A stretch of DNA of 10,055 nucleotides from Dunaliella salina (Eukaryota; Chlorophyta; Chlorophyceae; Chlamydomonadales; Dunaliellaceae), in contig MU070289.1 of NCBI GenBank assembly GCA_002284615.2, positions 5,287-15,341 on the forward strand. Direction: 5' to 3'. Below the pieces are notes generated by a model. The model was not told the origin of the DNA and made no database searches. It was given only the letters and a program-made list of their open reading frames with translations. Below, one piece after another: positions 1-6,562 of the stretch; position 1 is the stretch's first letter; each line of letters starts with the position of its first letter. A program made the translations under genes and the position numbers.

Positions 1-68
<68 letters not shown>
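1..68. repeat. (TG)34 microsatellite
   Basis: An uninterrupted run of 34 TG dinucleotides opens the window. A degenerate TG/T-rich stretch follows and runs into a polypyrimidine tract and the splice acceptor ending at 133, so the tract probably lies in the last intron of a plus-strand gene. The open frame read through it (Cys-Val repeats) is an artefact. Confidence 0.97.
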
Positions 69-70
<2 letters not shown>

Positions 71-133
71 CGTGTGTGTTTCGTTCTTTTGCTGGTGTTT
101 TGTTGTTTTGTTCCCTCCTTGTATGTCTTGCAG

Positions 134-166
134 CAACTGCACATTGTGGGAAGTGACCCACCATAA
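134..166 (+). CDS. possible terminal exon of an unidentified plus-strand gene (partial)
   Basis: The T-rich stretch 100-130 ends in a good acceptor (cttgcag, AG at 132-133). In phase 0 the next sequence reads QLHIVGSDPP and then TAA at 164-166. Another phase stays open to a TAG at 239-241, so the phase is not certain. A TGTAA, the usual green algal polyadenylation signal, sits at 298-302, a reasonable 3' UTR distance after the stop. The product cannot be recognised from ten residues. The alternative is a chance acceptor in intergenic DNA. Confidence 0.33.
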   Translation, partial: QLHIVGSDPP

Positions 167-278
167 GTATTCTACATTGCTTCTGCTCAAGCCAGGGACC
201 CTACCTTTTCAGCCTGACACTGAAGGTGCAATGACTTGTTAGCGCTGCTGAGGGGAACGATCGGTCGCTTACATGGTA

Positions 279-330
279 GGAATGTGAACAGGATGATTGT
301 AATTACACAGAAGGAATGTGAACAGGATGA
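279..330. repeat. 18-bp direct repeat, 34-bp period
   Basis: ggaatgtgaacaggatga occurs at 279-296 and again, identical, at 313-330. The spacer between them contains the TGTAA. No function is suggested. It is probably a small local duplication in the 3' UTR or intergenic DNA. Confidence 0.85.
298..302 (+). terminator. candidate TGTAA polyadenylation signal
   Basis: TGTAA is the established polyadenylation signal of chlorophyte algae. This copy lies about 130 nt after the proposed stop at 164-166. The pentamer is common by chance, so support comes only from its position. Confidence 0.3.
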
Positions 331-499
331 CTGGATTCGTTATACCATGAATATGAACTGTCACATGGAGTTAGAAGGACTTGCATGTCTCAAGCCTTGA
401 AGTGCTGTTTTTCATATTCAGTTACCCTGTCATCCAAGTGGTGTCTTCCTGGTTTGCCCGTTTCATACATGCAGTGCCAACCTGGAAACAGAGACAAGG

Positions 500-835
500 A
501 GGAAGAAAGCGACTCGAAAATAAGAGAAGAAAAAGAAACTATGTAGGAAGAGAATCTCTACCTACTACATCGTAGTACATCAATCAAGGAGACACATTGG
601 CTCATGAGGAGCCGTGAGCCTTCTCCACCAGAAGAGGTGAGCCTAGACTAATGGGGGTCTGGAGGGTTAGCAGAAGAATCTGGTCGAGGACCCTGGCTGT
701 GGGAAATGCCCTTAAGATTCTATAGCGCGGCGTGTGGAAACAAGTTTGTGGGCATATTGAACAGAGTGGGCATGAAGTTGAGCAAGCTTAGTCGCACGCT
801 GGTGATTTAGACCTAAATGTCTGAATTGACGGAGA
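500..835 (-). mobile_element. LINE fragment E: C-terminal tail plus 3' UTR of a RNase H/CCHC-type LINE
   Basis: On the minus strand, from about 830 down to the TAG at 648-650, the translation follows the last ~60 residues of LINE-A with several stops and ends in the same S-A/S-N-PPDPH terminus. Below the stop, about 130 bp still resembles the LINE-A 3' UTR: a shared cTTgATTGATGT block and then a T/C-rich tract (rich in A/G on the plus strand at 510-545). The fragment holds no catalytic region. It could be the displaced 3' end of LINE-C, which stops just before the segment that E begins to cover. The exact 3' limit, near 480-510, is not resolved. Confidence 0.75.
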
Positions 836-1009
836 CAACTTTTCTCCTCCACAACAACATTTACCACCTGCTGACAACACTGTAAAGAAAAAAGAAAAGA
901 AAAACTACACAGGCAGCGAAAACACTCCCCACATCAATTAAGGAAAAGGGGATACCTAGGGCCAAGGCACCACGTATCCTCTTCACCATGAGAAAGCAGA
1001 AGAAAGAAG

Positions 1010-1846
1010 TCAATGGGGATCAGGTGGGTTACTAGCAGTATCCCGTGCCTGACCTTGTTGAGAGTTGAAAAAGGTTTTCTCAAGAGCACGTCTGGTGCTG
1101 GCAAGTTTGTAAGCGCACAGGACAGAATGAGCATGAAGCTTCCGGACAAGCTTGGTGGCCTTGAAAGTGTCAAGACCAAGCTCCTTAAGAGGCTCCAATG
1201 TGTGCGGGGTGTAGATGACTCCTCCCACACCCAGTGGAATAGTATGGAGGGTGGCATGAGCTGAAGCTCTGGAAAGATGACGGTAAAGGTCGCGGTGCTG
1301 CTGCTTAGAGGCCTCAAGCTGGCTGTAAGGCCGGGTGTCCTCACAGTAATTGACTTCTACAAGGTGGATGTGTCGCTGATCTGGGTGGAGCTGACTGGGG
1401 TCACGAGCCTTGAGTGTGGGTGGAGTGGCTGTGGCTGGCGCTGAGTCCTCCCTGTTCCCCCTGTGCCCCCCTGTACTCTTCAATTCATAACGAGGATTTG
1501 ACCTTGGCGCCCTTTTCAGAGGAACAACCAAGAGAGCATCAGGCCGGCTGGAAGTGAGCCTATCCTTATCAGGGAAGCGGGGCGGGAAAATATAATTGGG
1601 AAGGGTCCTATTAGTAGCATCTTTTGGGATCTGTAGGTCTTGCAAGGCAAGACGGTCTGCTCTGCCAATGTCCATGGAGGCAATACCTGCCCCAAGAGGG
1701 CCTTTGCTGATGGCTTTTAGGAGGATTCTGCTGGCAACATTATGTCGCTCAGTCATCATACCAGACATGGTAGAATTTTTGCATCCTAATAAGATGTGAA
1801 GGGCACTGTCAAGTTCCCCACAGAGGGGGCATTGTGCACACGCCAC
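1010..1846 (-). pseudogene. LINE-A C-terminal domain: CCHC zinc knuckle and PD-(D/E)xK-like endonuclease region
   Basis: This is an open frame of 278 codons whose first codon is GTG. It is the 3' part of the LINE ORF, cut off by a frameshift, rather than a gene with its own start. A C-x2-C-x7-H-x4-C knuckle lies at residues 6-22 (CPLCGELDSALHILLGC). R-P-D follows at 101-103 and H-L-V-E-V-N-Y-C-E-D-T-R-P at 161-173. A knuckle followed by RPD and then an acidic motif is the layout of the restriction-like endonuclease of R2-, CRE- and Dualen-type LINEs, which nicks target DNA to prime reverse transcription. The Lys expected in E-x-K is Asn here. The frame ends in ...ASNPPDPH, a terminus shared with fragment E. 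It is the longest intact coding stretch in the window. Confidence 0.75.
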
Positions 1847-2327
1847 GTGGGCTGGTGGAAATTTTGAAGCGCACCGCGTGTTTTTGATTGAAGAGGGTAC
1901 ATGTGCGGTACTTAAAAATGTTTTGCCTCATTTTGAAAGAGTGTTGACATGGTCCAGAAGGCATTGCTGATATTTTTGTGGATGTGGGGAAGCAAACTTT
2001 GGTAGAAAGAGTATTGGTTTTGGCCTTTCCAAATCTGTGTTTTGAGCGGATGTGTTTCCGTAAAGCATCACGGAGGTTGGAGAAGTGTTTAAGCTTTGCA
2101 GCAAGCGGGTTCAGACGTCTAGACGCATTTGCATAAGTGCTGGAAGTTTCCTCAAAGGCAAGCCAGGTGGTGTCATGAAAAGGATTGCCTTCAATGTTTG
2201 CACATGGGAAGGTGATGACTGTGTCATTATTCTGAATGGCCTGATGCTTAGCGATGGCATCTGCGCATCTGTTGCCAACAATTCCAGCATGAGATTTAAC
2301 CTTGAAGAAATGGATAGGGGTAGGTGA
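1847..2327 (-). pseudogene. LINE-A RNase H C-terminal part and linker (no start codon)
   Basis: From about 2312 the minus strand stays open for more than 100 codons without an ATG. It begins with F-K-V-K-S-H-A-G-I-V-G-N-R-C-A-D-A-I-A-K, which holds the His loop and last catalytic Asp of RNase H. A linker follows that matches LINE-C (NPF...WLAFEE, ...FSNLRDALRKHIRSKHRFGKAKT). Below about 1990 the frame shifts, then reads ...MRQNIFKYRTCTLFNQKHAVRFK. It shifts once more just before the knuckle at 1846. The segment is degraded coding sequence, contiguous with 1010-1846. Confidence 0.78.
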
Positions 2328-2340
2328 AATGTTAATAGTG

Positions 2341-2573
2341 GTTTACGCTTGCCCGATGGCCGCATGTATTAAGGAAAGAACCCGTTAGGGAACCCACCAA
2401 CAACCAGGATTTCTCCAAGTTAACTTGGAGAAGAACGTTTTAGGTGCCAAACCTCACCCAAATGTTTACGCTTGCCCGGAGGCCGCATGCATTAAGGAAA
2501 GAGCCTGTTAGGGTACCCACTGACAACCCGGATTTCTCCAAGTTCTAGGTGCCAACCCTCACCCAGGGGTACA
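2341..2573. repeat. tandem duplication of ~123 bp inside the SINE-like unit
   Basis: The segment from gtttacgcttgcccg at 2341 recurs at 2464 with roughly 90% identity. The second unit is shorter because it lacks the second half of the palindrome present in the first (ttctccaagtt followed directly by ctaggtgcc). The 13-bp difference is clean, which suggests that the palindrome arm was lost in unit 2 or gained in unit 1. Confidence 0.88.
2411..2432. repeat. perfect 22-bp palindrome
   Basis: The arm TTCTCCAAGTT is followed at once by its reverse complement, giving a 22-bp self-complementary sequence with no spacer. It sits only in unit 1 of the 123-bp tandem duplication. Unit 2 keeps a single arm (2533-2544 region). 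Confidence 0.93.
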
Positions 2574-2675
2574 AACCGGGGGCCTCTAGGGTCACCTTCC
2601 CGAGTGTTTCCGGGGGTGCGACTGAGCCACACTGTTCGATGTGTTGTTTAGATATGACCGCCAGCCTTCTGCAGT

Positions 2676-2798
2676 GATTGGGGTAGGTGAGTTGCGTATG
2701 AGATGTATGATTATCTTGAGGATGTGGCCCTGGACGTGCTGGTGATGGGTTTCTGGGTAGAATATTTGCTTTCTGATCTGTTCTAGAGCAAAGGCTGT
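2676..2798 (-). pseudogene. LINE-A RNase H middle segment between the two insertions
   Basis: The minus strand reads ...FALEQIRKQIFYPETHHQHV and continues QGHILKIIIHLIRNSPTPI. This aligns with LINE-C residues CLEQICKQVIYPEKHLRHIQ and onward. The segment joins the N-terminal half of RNase H (3501 and above) to the His loop (2312 and below) once both insertions are removed. The frame is shifted relative to the N-terminal half by a small deletion near the insertion site. Confidence 0.75.
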
Positions 2799-2826
2799 TT
2801 ACATTTACATTTACATTTACATTTAT
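2797..2826. repeat. (ACATTT)n hexamer tail of LINE-B
   Basis: Four to five copies of a TTTACA/ACATTT hexamer mark the 3' end of LINE-B. On its sense strand they read TGTAAA. Short tandem tails in place of poly(A) are known for several LINE clades and arise during target-primed reverse transcription. Confidence 0.88.
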
Positions 2827-3500
2827 ATTTGGGGACCTTCAGCCAGATTGTTCGACTGATCGACCTGTGACTGGTCCTGGCCAGCCAACATGATATCCAT
2901 AAGCTCAGAAATAAACAAATAAAGCTTGTTGTTGTGTTGCAAGAGGAAATCCTGCACACCCTGGACACTAACTTGCTGNAAATAAGGTTGTTCCATTGAA
3001 AAAACACCTGAGAAGCAGTTGAACAGGTAAGCATACTTTCTCCTCAAATCACAAACAGCTGCGTTTCTGCACGTCAAAAGGGCATGGACTTCATCCTGAA
3101 TCTCAGCACTAGAGCAGCAATCACACACGAGAGAGGTTCGAGGATCCCAAGCCGCTGTCTCCACCTTCAACCTGTGTGCCCTAAGTCTGAAACGGCTAAC
3201 ATTCCTTACGACATGTTGAGACAGATCCAAATGCATGTGTCTCGGTAAGCGGGCTGGGGCACGCACATTGTGGTCAAAAGGCACTGCAAACAANGTTTGA
3301 TAGGTTGCCAATTTACTGTAAGTCTCCCGAGGGTTTACTCCCTCAACATCTCTCCACACTGCCCGCAACCTGTGCCTTAGGTCAGCAGTGAACTCTTGAA
3401 TAGAAATAGGTGTACCCTGCCGCACAGCTTCAACAAAGGAATCACAGCGCCGCAATCCTTGAAAGGCATCTAAAACTTGAGCAGTCCAGCAAGAAGGCTC
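2799..3500 (-). mobile_element. LINE-B: 5'-truncated non-LTR retrotransposon of a second family, inserted in LINE-A
   Basis: The insert is flanked by identical 14-bp copies of agagcaaaggctgt at 2785-2798 and 3501-3514. It ends on its 3' side in a (ACATTT)n hexamer tail. LINE-A coding sequence resumes on each side. Its frame is open to a stop supplied by the tail and contains a C-x2-C-x9-H-x4-C knuckle (CDCCSSAEIQDEVHALLTC) after the phrase RNVSRFRLRAH. It ends ...SNNLAEGPQI. There is no RNase H and no endonuclease-like tail. Only the last ~235 codons are present, as expected from incomplete target-primed reverse transcription. Ambiguous bases lie at 2979 and 3294. The intact frame and identical duplication make it one of the youngest insertions here. 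Confidence 0.85.
2823..3500 (-). pseudogene. C-terminal ORF fragment of LINE-B (knuckle domain)
   Basis: A continuous minus-strand frame covers the insertion and runs into LINE-A sequence upstream of 3500, so any start predicted beyond that point (near 3563) is a host-element codon. Recognisable parts are an Arg-rich segment (RNVSRFRLRAHRLKVETAAW), the CCHC-type knuckle around 3080-3140, and a hydrophobic C terminus (NNKLYLFISELMDIMLAG). The stop at 2823-2825 comes from the first tail repeats. No catalytic domain is retained. Confidence 0.75.
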
Positions 3501-3847
3501 AGAGCAAAGGCTGTCAGTGGCAATGTAACGATATCCTAGGATAATGGCTGCTGCTATTGCCACCAGTTCGGCTCTAGTGATGGTCTGAGTGATTCCTGTT
3601 CCATTCAGTTAGACATGGTTGGTGCTGTTGCTGGCGGCCGCGGGGTGGTATATATAGACCCCTGCACCAATCACTTGTTTACCATTGTGTACATGGCAGC
3701 TGCCATCCGTGTACTACATAGTATGCCCATTCTCTCCAGTTTTCAACTTTGCGTACCAGATCAGGGCTGGATGATGTGAGTGGTGAAAGAGTTTGTTGGC
3801 TTTGTGTGGTACTGTGAGAGGTTTGTTGGTGGGCAGAAGGTAGTTTT
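3501..3847 (-). pseudogene. LINE-A RNase H N-terminal half
   Basis: The minus-strand frame reads LLPTNKPLTVPHKANKLFHH, then ALIWYAKLKTGENGHTM, a stop (TAG, 3714-3716), Y-T-D-G-S (3699-3713), HNGKQVIGAGVYIY, a second stop (TAA, 3609-3611), then ITQTITRAELVAIAAAI and ATDSL. The catalytic set of RNase H is visible: Asp in TDGS, Glu in RAEL and Asp in ATDS. The last Asp lies across the insertions in CADA. The domain would remove RNA from the RNA/DNA hybrid during retrotransposition. Two in-frame stops show it is dead. Confidence 0.8.
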
Positions 3848-4441
3848 TTAAAATTTATTTAAGCCAGTTTCAATTTCTGGGTGTTTTGGATTAAGGACTG
3901 GGTCGATGCTAATGTTTCTTTCCAGCCATCTTGCTTCACGGATGCCTTGTTTCAGGCCTGTGAGCCAATTTCTATTGTTTTCATTGAGGCGGACTCTTGC
4001 AGCGGTGTTCCCAGCAGCAATTATTTGTAGGCTCCAGGAGTGGCATGGAAGGTCAATTTCTTGGCTTAGCCAGAAAGGGGGGTTGGTATAGTTGAGTCTT
4101 GTTGAGGGTATGGTTCCCAATATGCGACAGAAGTGAGGGAAGGCATTCAGGAGCTTAGAGTATGAATTTGTGCTCATAGGGCCTCCCCAACTTGGTAAGA
4201 ACATGAAAGTTGCTGTGGCATGGCTTTGTCGCATGGCAGAAAAAATGGCATGTTTGAGAGTAAGGTACATCACATGGTCGTCATAAATTGGATGGCATAT
4301 TAAAAATCCTGAGAATTTGGAAGAGAGGCTGTTATGGATTGCTCCAAATACCCTATCTCGAGGGTGTCCACTCCAGTAGTTGAGGTGGCAGGGGTTGTAA
4401 TCTAGGGGAGAAGCCATTTTTTCTGGGTTACGAGGGCCCAT
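3848..4441 (-). pseudogene. LINE-A segment upstream of RNase H, possibly methyltransferase-like
   Basis: This is a 197-codon open frame ending at TAA 3848-3850. A one-base slip in the AT-rich tract 3847-3860 then joins it to the RNase H frame. Residues 28-34 read RDRVFGA, 43-55 KFSGFLICHPIYD and 76-85 TATFMFLPSW, followed by NSYSKLLNAFPHFCRILGTIP and, near 144, GNTAARV. LINE-C shares the distal part (VWNTAARVYLN, SYSKLVTAY, NLGTIP). The spacing from G-x-F-x-x-H-P-I-Y to F-M-F-L-P-S-W recalls the NPPF and FIVFIPEW elements of PCIF1-type adenine methyltransferases. Here NPPF would be HPIY. That link is inference from pattern only. No reverse transcriptase motif is seen. An alternative is a family-specific structural domain of unknown role. 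Confidence 0.6.
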
Positions 4442-4800
4442 TTGTGCATGGCAGTGTGGATATGGTTTGGCAGGATGCGCATGTATGAATCCTTGATCTT
4501 GTTACTTTGTTGCATTTTGTTGTTGAGGGTTGAGCGTGAGAAAAGACCCACGAGCTCGGAGGCAAAGCTTTGGGGTAGAGGTTGAATTGTGTTGTGGATC
4601 CCATTGTCTCTGGCTCTGTTGAAGGCAGTATGGAAGATATTGATGCACTCTGAGGTTAGCATTCCTTTGCATTTTCCATATGTGCCTTAAATGCGTGCCA
4701 CTTGTTTAGAATAGACTTGTGGTAGCACCAGTGGTGTTGAAGATGGCATGGAAGGGGAGTGGGTAGCATCTGCTCTGGGGTGGGGATCTGTGGTATTGCT
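4402..4800 (-). pseudogene. LINE-A 5'-most recognisable coding region
   Basis: Two minus-strand frames joined by frameshifts cover this stretch. The first (about 4670-4800) reads PTPLPCHLQHHWCYHKSILN and then KWHAFKAHMENAK. The second (4402-4662) reads CINIFHTAFNRARDNGIHNT and later AMHKWALVTQKKW. The second frame meets the one at 3848-4441 through a single-base shift near 4405-4430. I do not recognise a catalytic domain. It lies directly upstream of the methyltransferase-like segment and is probably part of the same polyprotein. The 5' edge, near 4800, abuts the truncated end of LINE-C. Confidence 0.55.
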
Positions 4801-4806
4801 TGGCTT

Positions 4807-5324
4807 TGGCCTAGTGTCCTCACAGAACTCGATTTCTATGAGGTGCACATGACGTTGGTTAGCATGAAGCTCGTTCGGCTGCGCGGCTCACGCGGCAAGT
4901 TCTGTTAGTCCTCCTTGTGGACCTGCGCAAAGCATTTTGTGAATGAGAAATACGGTCAGAAGTTGGCTTGGCATTACAAGGGGTTGCATTTTGTGAATGA
5001 GAAATACGGTCAGAAGTTGGCTTGGCATTACGAGGGGTTATCAAAATAGCATCTGGATAACTTGAGTTTAGTCTTTTCCTCTCATAAAGGTTACGGGGAA
5101 AAGTAAGCAGGTATAGTTCTGTTTGAGGCATGCGGAGGGAGATTCAGGTTGTGTTGTGCGAGTTTGAAATCGCTCCCTACATCTGTATAGACCAGGCCTG
5201 CTCCCACAGGGCTTTTGCTGAGTGCTCTTGTGATCATCCTGCCTGCAATTTTATGGCGTTCAGTTCTCATGTTGGAGATAACATGGTTTTGGCAGCCTGA
5301 GAGCATGTGGAGTGCGCTGTCCAA
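4807..5324 (-). pseudogene. LINE-C CCHC and endonuclease-like region (truncated)
   Basis: Three frames are needed. The first (5091-5324) reads DSALHMLSGC...MRTERHKIAG...SNRTIPAY. The second (from 5131) reads TFPRNLYERKRL and then YPDAILITP. The third (4807-4869) reads LHANQRHVHLIEIEFCEDTR. These align residue for residue with the LINE-A C-terminal domain, with RPD changed to YPD and the E-V-N motif changed to E-I-E. The first two Cys of the knuckle are not in frame. An in-frame 54-bp tandem duplication lies between the YPD and E-I-E motifs. The region stops at TRP because of truncation or because LINE-A landed there. Confidence 0.72.
4932..5039. repeat. 54-bp tandem duplication within LINE-C
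   Basis: Two units, 4932-4985 and 4986-5039, begin with gcattttgtgaatgag and differ at one base (53 of 54 identical). The period is 18 codons, so the coded peptide (...NAKPTSDRISHSQNA...) is simply doubled. The near-identity shows the duplication is much younger than the decay of the surrounding element. Confidence 0.95.
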
Positions 5325-6313
5325 TTGATGGCAGCCTGGAAGAGGGCAAGTTGGGTCACTTTACCTTTTAAAACGTACTGCATGTTTTTTGGTTGTAGAA
5401 GGTGCCTGTGCAGTACTGCAGGTTGGTACGCTTCATGGGTACAGGAATGTTGGGCAAATTTCTGAAGGCATTGCTGATTTTTTAATCTACTCGCGGTAAT
5501 AAGCTTTGATAGTAAGAGTAGTAGCATGTTTTGGCATTGGCACAGCCAAGCTTGTGTATAGAATGCATATGGGATTTGAGGGCGTCTTTAAGATTGGGGA
5601 AATAGGTAAGCTTGTGGGTGGGTGGTGGACCCACAAATATGCCTGCAGCATGCACTCTTTCTTCCTTGGCTAACCAGAAAATGTTTGTAAATGGATTTTC
5701 ACCAGGTCCTGCACCAGGAATCTCGGTGTCTAACACGCAGTTCTGGGCTTGCTTAGCCTGATGTTTTGCAATAGCATCTGCACATTCATTTCCAGTGATG
5801 CCAGCATGGGATTTCACCTTGTAGATTCGAATTTTGGTATGGAAGTCTCTAACGAGAGCTGAAATCATTCTAAGGACGTCTCCTTGGATATGCCTCAGGT
5901 GTTTCTCAGGGTAAATAACTTGTTTACAAATTTGTTCGAGACATGTGAAGCTGTCTGGTGCAATGTCGGTATATTTGGTAATGATAGCAGCAGCAATTGC
6001 TGCCAATTCAGCTTGAGTGATGGTGTTAGTAATCCCAGCCCCGTTTGGCTCTACAAAGACCCCGCTGTCAGTGGACGGGCAGTAGACGCCTGCTCCAATT
6101 CCTTGTTTACCATTATGGACAAGGCTAGCTGCCATCTTTGTACGCCCATGTTCTCCAATCAGCAACCTTGAGAGTGAGGATAGTACTGGATTGGCTGGGC
6201 ACCAAGTCTGTATCTTGGATACTCTTGTGTGATTTTTTAGGGTATTTGGAAACATGTTGTCTGTCAAATGGGAGGCGTTTCAGTTTGATGAAACCTGGTG
6301 TGTGAGTATGCAT
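5325..6313 (-). pseudogene. LINE-C RNase H domain and linker
   Basis: The upstream frame (6313 down to 6125) ends WRTWAYKDGS and then a stop. A one-base insertion relative to LINE-A (near 6133) moves the domain into the frame 6267-5482, which reads LVHNGKQGIGAGVY, TITQAELAAIAAAI, APDSFTCLEQI and YKVKSHAGITGNECADAIAK. All four RNase H acidic positions and the His are present across the shift. The linker NPF...FWLAKEE...FPNLKDALKSHMHSIHKLG follows as in LINE-A. Below 5482 stops accumulate, though YCTGTFYNQK at about 5385-5415 still matches LINE-A YRTCTLFNQK. Confidence 0.8.
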
Positions 6314-6314
6314 G

Positions 6315-6386
6315 GGATTTATAAATCCTAATCCTAACTAGGACAGGGTGGATTTAGAAATCCTAATCCTAACTAGGGCAGGGTGG
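6315..6386. repeat. 14-bp palindrome and 35-bp tandem repeat
   Basis: ggatttataaatcc (6315-6328) is perfectly self-complementary. A unit beginning aaatcctaatcctaactagg runs 6323-6357 and is repeated from 6358 to 6386 with one mismatch (cagggtgg follows in both). The repeat lies between the RNase H start and the upstream segment of LINE-C and interrupts its coding frame. Confidence 0.9.
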
Positions 6387-6510
6387 CTGCTGACATTCAT
6401 CAGCTTCCGCTCTGTGGCTTCTTTCAAATCTCATTTCAGGCCCTGTAGCCAGTCTTAGTTATGTTTATTGAGGTAAACTCGAGCTGCAGTATTCCAAACA
6501 GCAAAGATAC
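6387..6510 (-). pseudogene. LINE-C segment upstream of RNase H, proximal half
   Basis: The minus strand from 6510 reads AVWNTAARVYLNKHN, a stop, DWLQGLK, a stop, and DLKEATERK. This aligns with LINE-A GNTAARVRLNENNRNWLTGL followed by KQGIREARW. The homology breaks exactly at 6510, where the hAT-like element begins, and picks up again at 7952 with ...HTWDLRIF. Confidence 0.75.
6502..6510. repeat. target-site duplication, left copy (caaagatac)
   Basis: Identical to 7952-7960 on the far side of the hAT-like element. Both copies lie at the point where LINE-C coding homology breaks and resumes. Confidence 0.82.
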
Positions 6511-6562
6511 CAGAGGTGGGCGACGAAGGCCTCAAATAGGGGAAATGTTCCTTTAGTATGGT

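Larger units (their letters stand above)
2328..2675 (-). mobile_element. 348-bp SINE-like insertion with 15-bp target-site duplication
   Basis: The RNase H reading of LINE-A breaks at 2327 and resumes at 2676. The insertion is flanked by gataggggtaggtga (2313-2327) and gattggggtaggtga (2676-2690), 14 of 15 identical. Long, variable target duplications are typical of LINE-mediated retrotransposition, and the unit has no coding capacity. On the minus strand, TGGCTCAGTCG (2619-2629) resembles a tRNA A box and GGTTTGTACCC (2567-2577) a B box, 52 nt apart, which would suggest a tRNA-derived SINE. The A box lies about 46 nt inside the 5' end, which is unusual, so the tRNA origin is tentative. Inside is a 123-bp tandem duplication with a perfect palindrome. 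Confidence 0.68.
880..4800 (-). mobile_element. LINE-A: 5'-incomplete non-LTR retrotransposon, split by two insertions
   Basis: Minus-strand homology runs from about 4800 down to the stop at 1010-1012 and a 3' UTR to about 880. The order is a 5' region (4402-4800), a methyltransferase-like segment (3848-4441), RNase H (3713 down to about 2250, interrupted), a linker (about 1850-2250) and CCHC plus a nuclease-like C terminus (1010-1846). Cutting out 2799-3500 and 2328-2675, with one copy of each target duplication, rejoins the RNase H domain. RNase H together with a C-terminal CCHC/endonuclease recalls Dualen/RandI LINEs of Chlamydomonas. No reverse transcriptase motif is present, so the copy is probably 5' truncated. 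Frameshifts near 1830, 2790, 3850 and 4415 and stops at 3609-3611 and 3714-3716 make it a pseudogene. It is better preserved than LINE-C. Confidence 0.8.

Noticed and set aside
6..242. 78-codon plus-strand frame starting in the TG tract
   Set aside because: Its first 25 residues are Cys-Val dinucleotide repeat translation. The remainder corresponds to one alternative phase of the possible terminal exon, and nothing supports it as a whole.
934..1344. 136-codon minus-strand open frame overlapping the LINE-A C-terminal domain
   Set aside because: It lies in another phase of the well-supported CCHC/endonuclease frame, has no recognisable motif, and continues into the 3' UTR. It is a shadow frame.
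2823..3563. Single 246-codon protein combining an RNase H-like start with the LINE-B tail
   Set aside because: The apparent fusion crosses a 14-bp target duplication at 3501-3514. The first ~20 codons belong to LINE-A and the rest to LINE-B.
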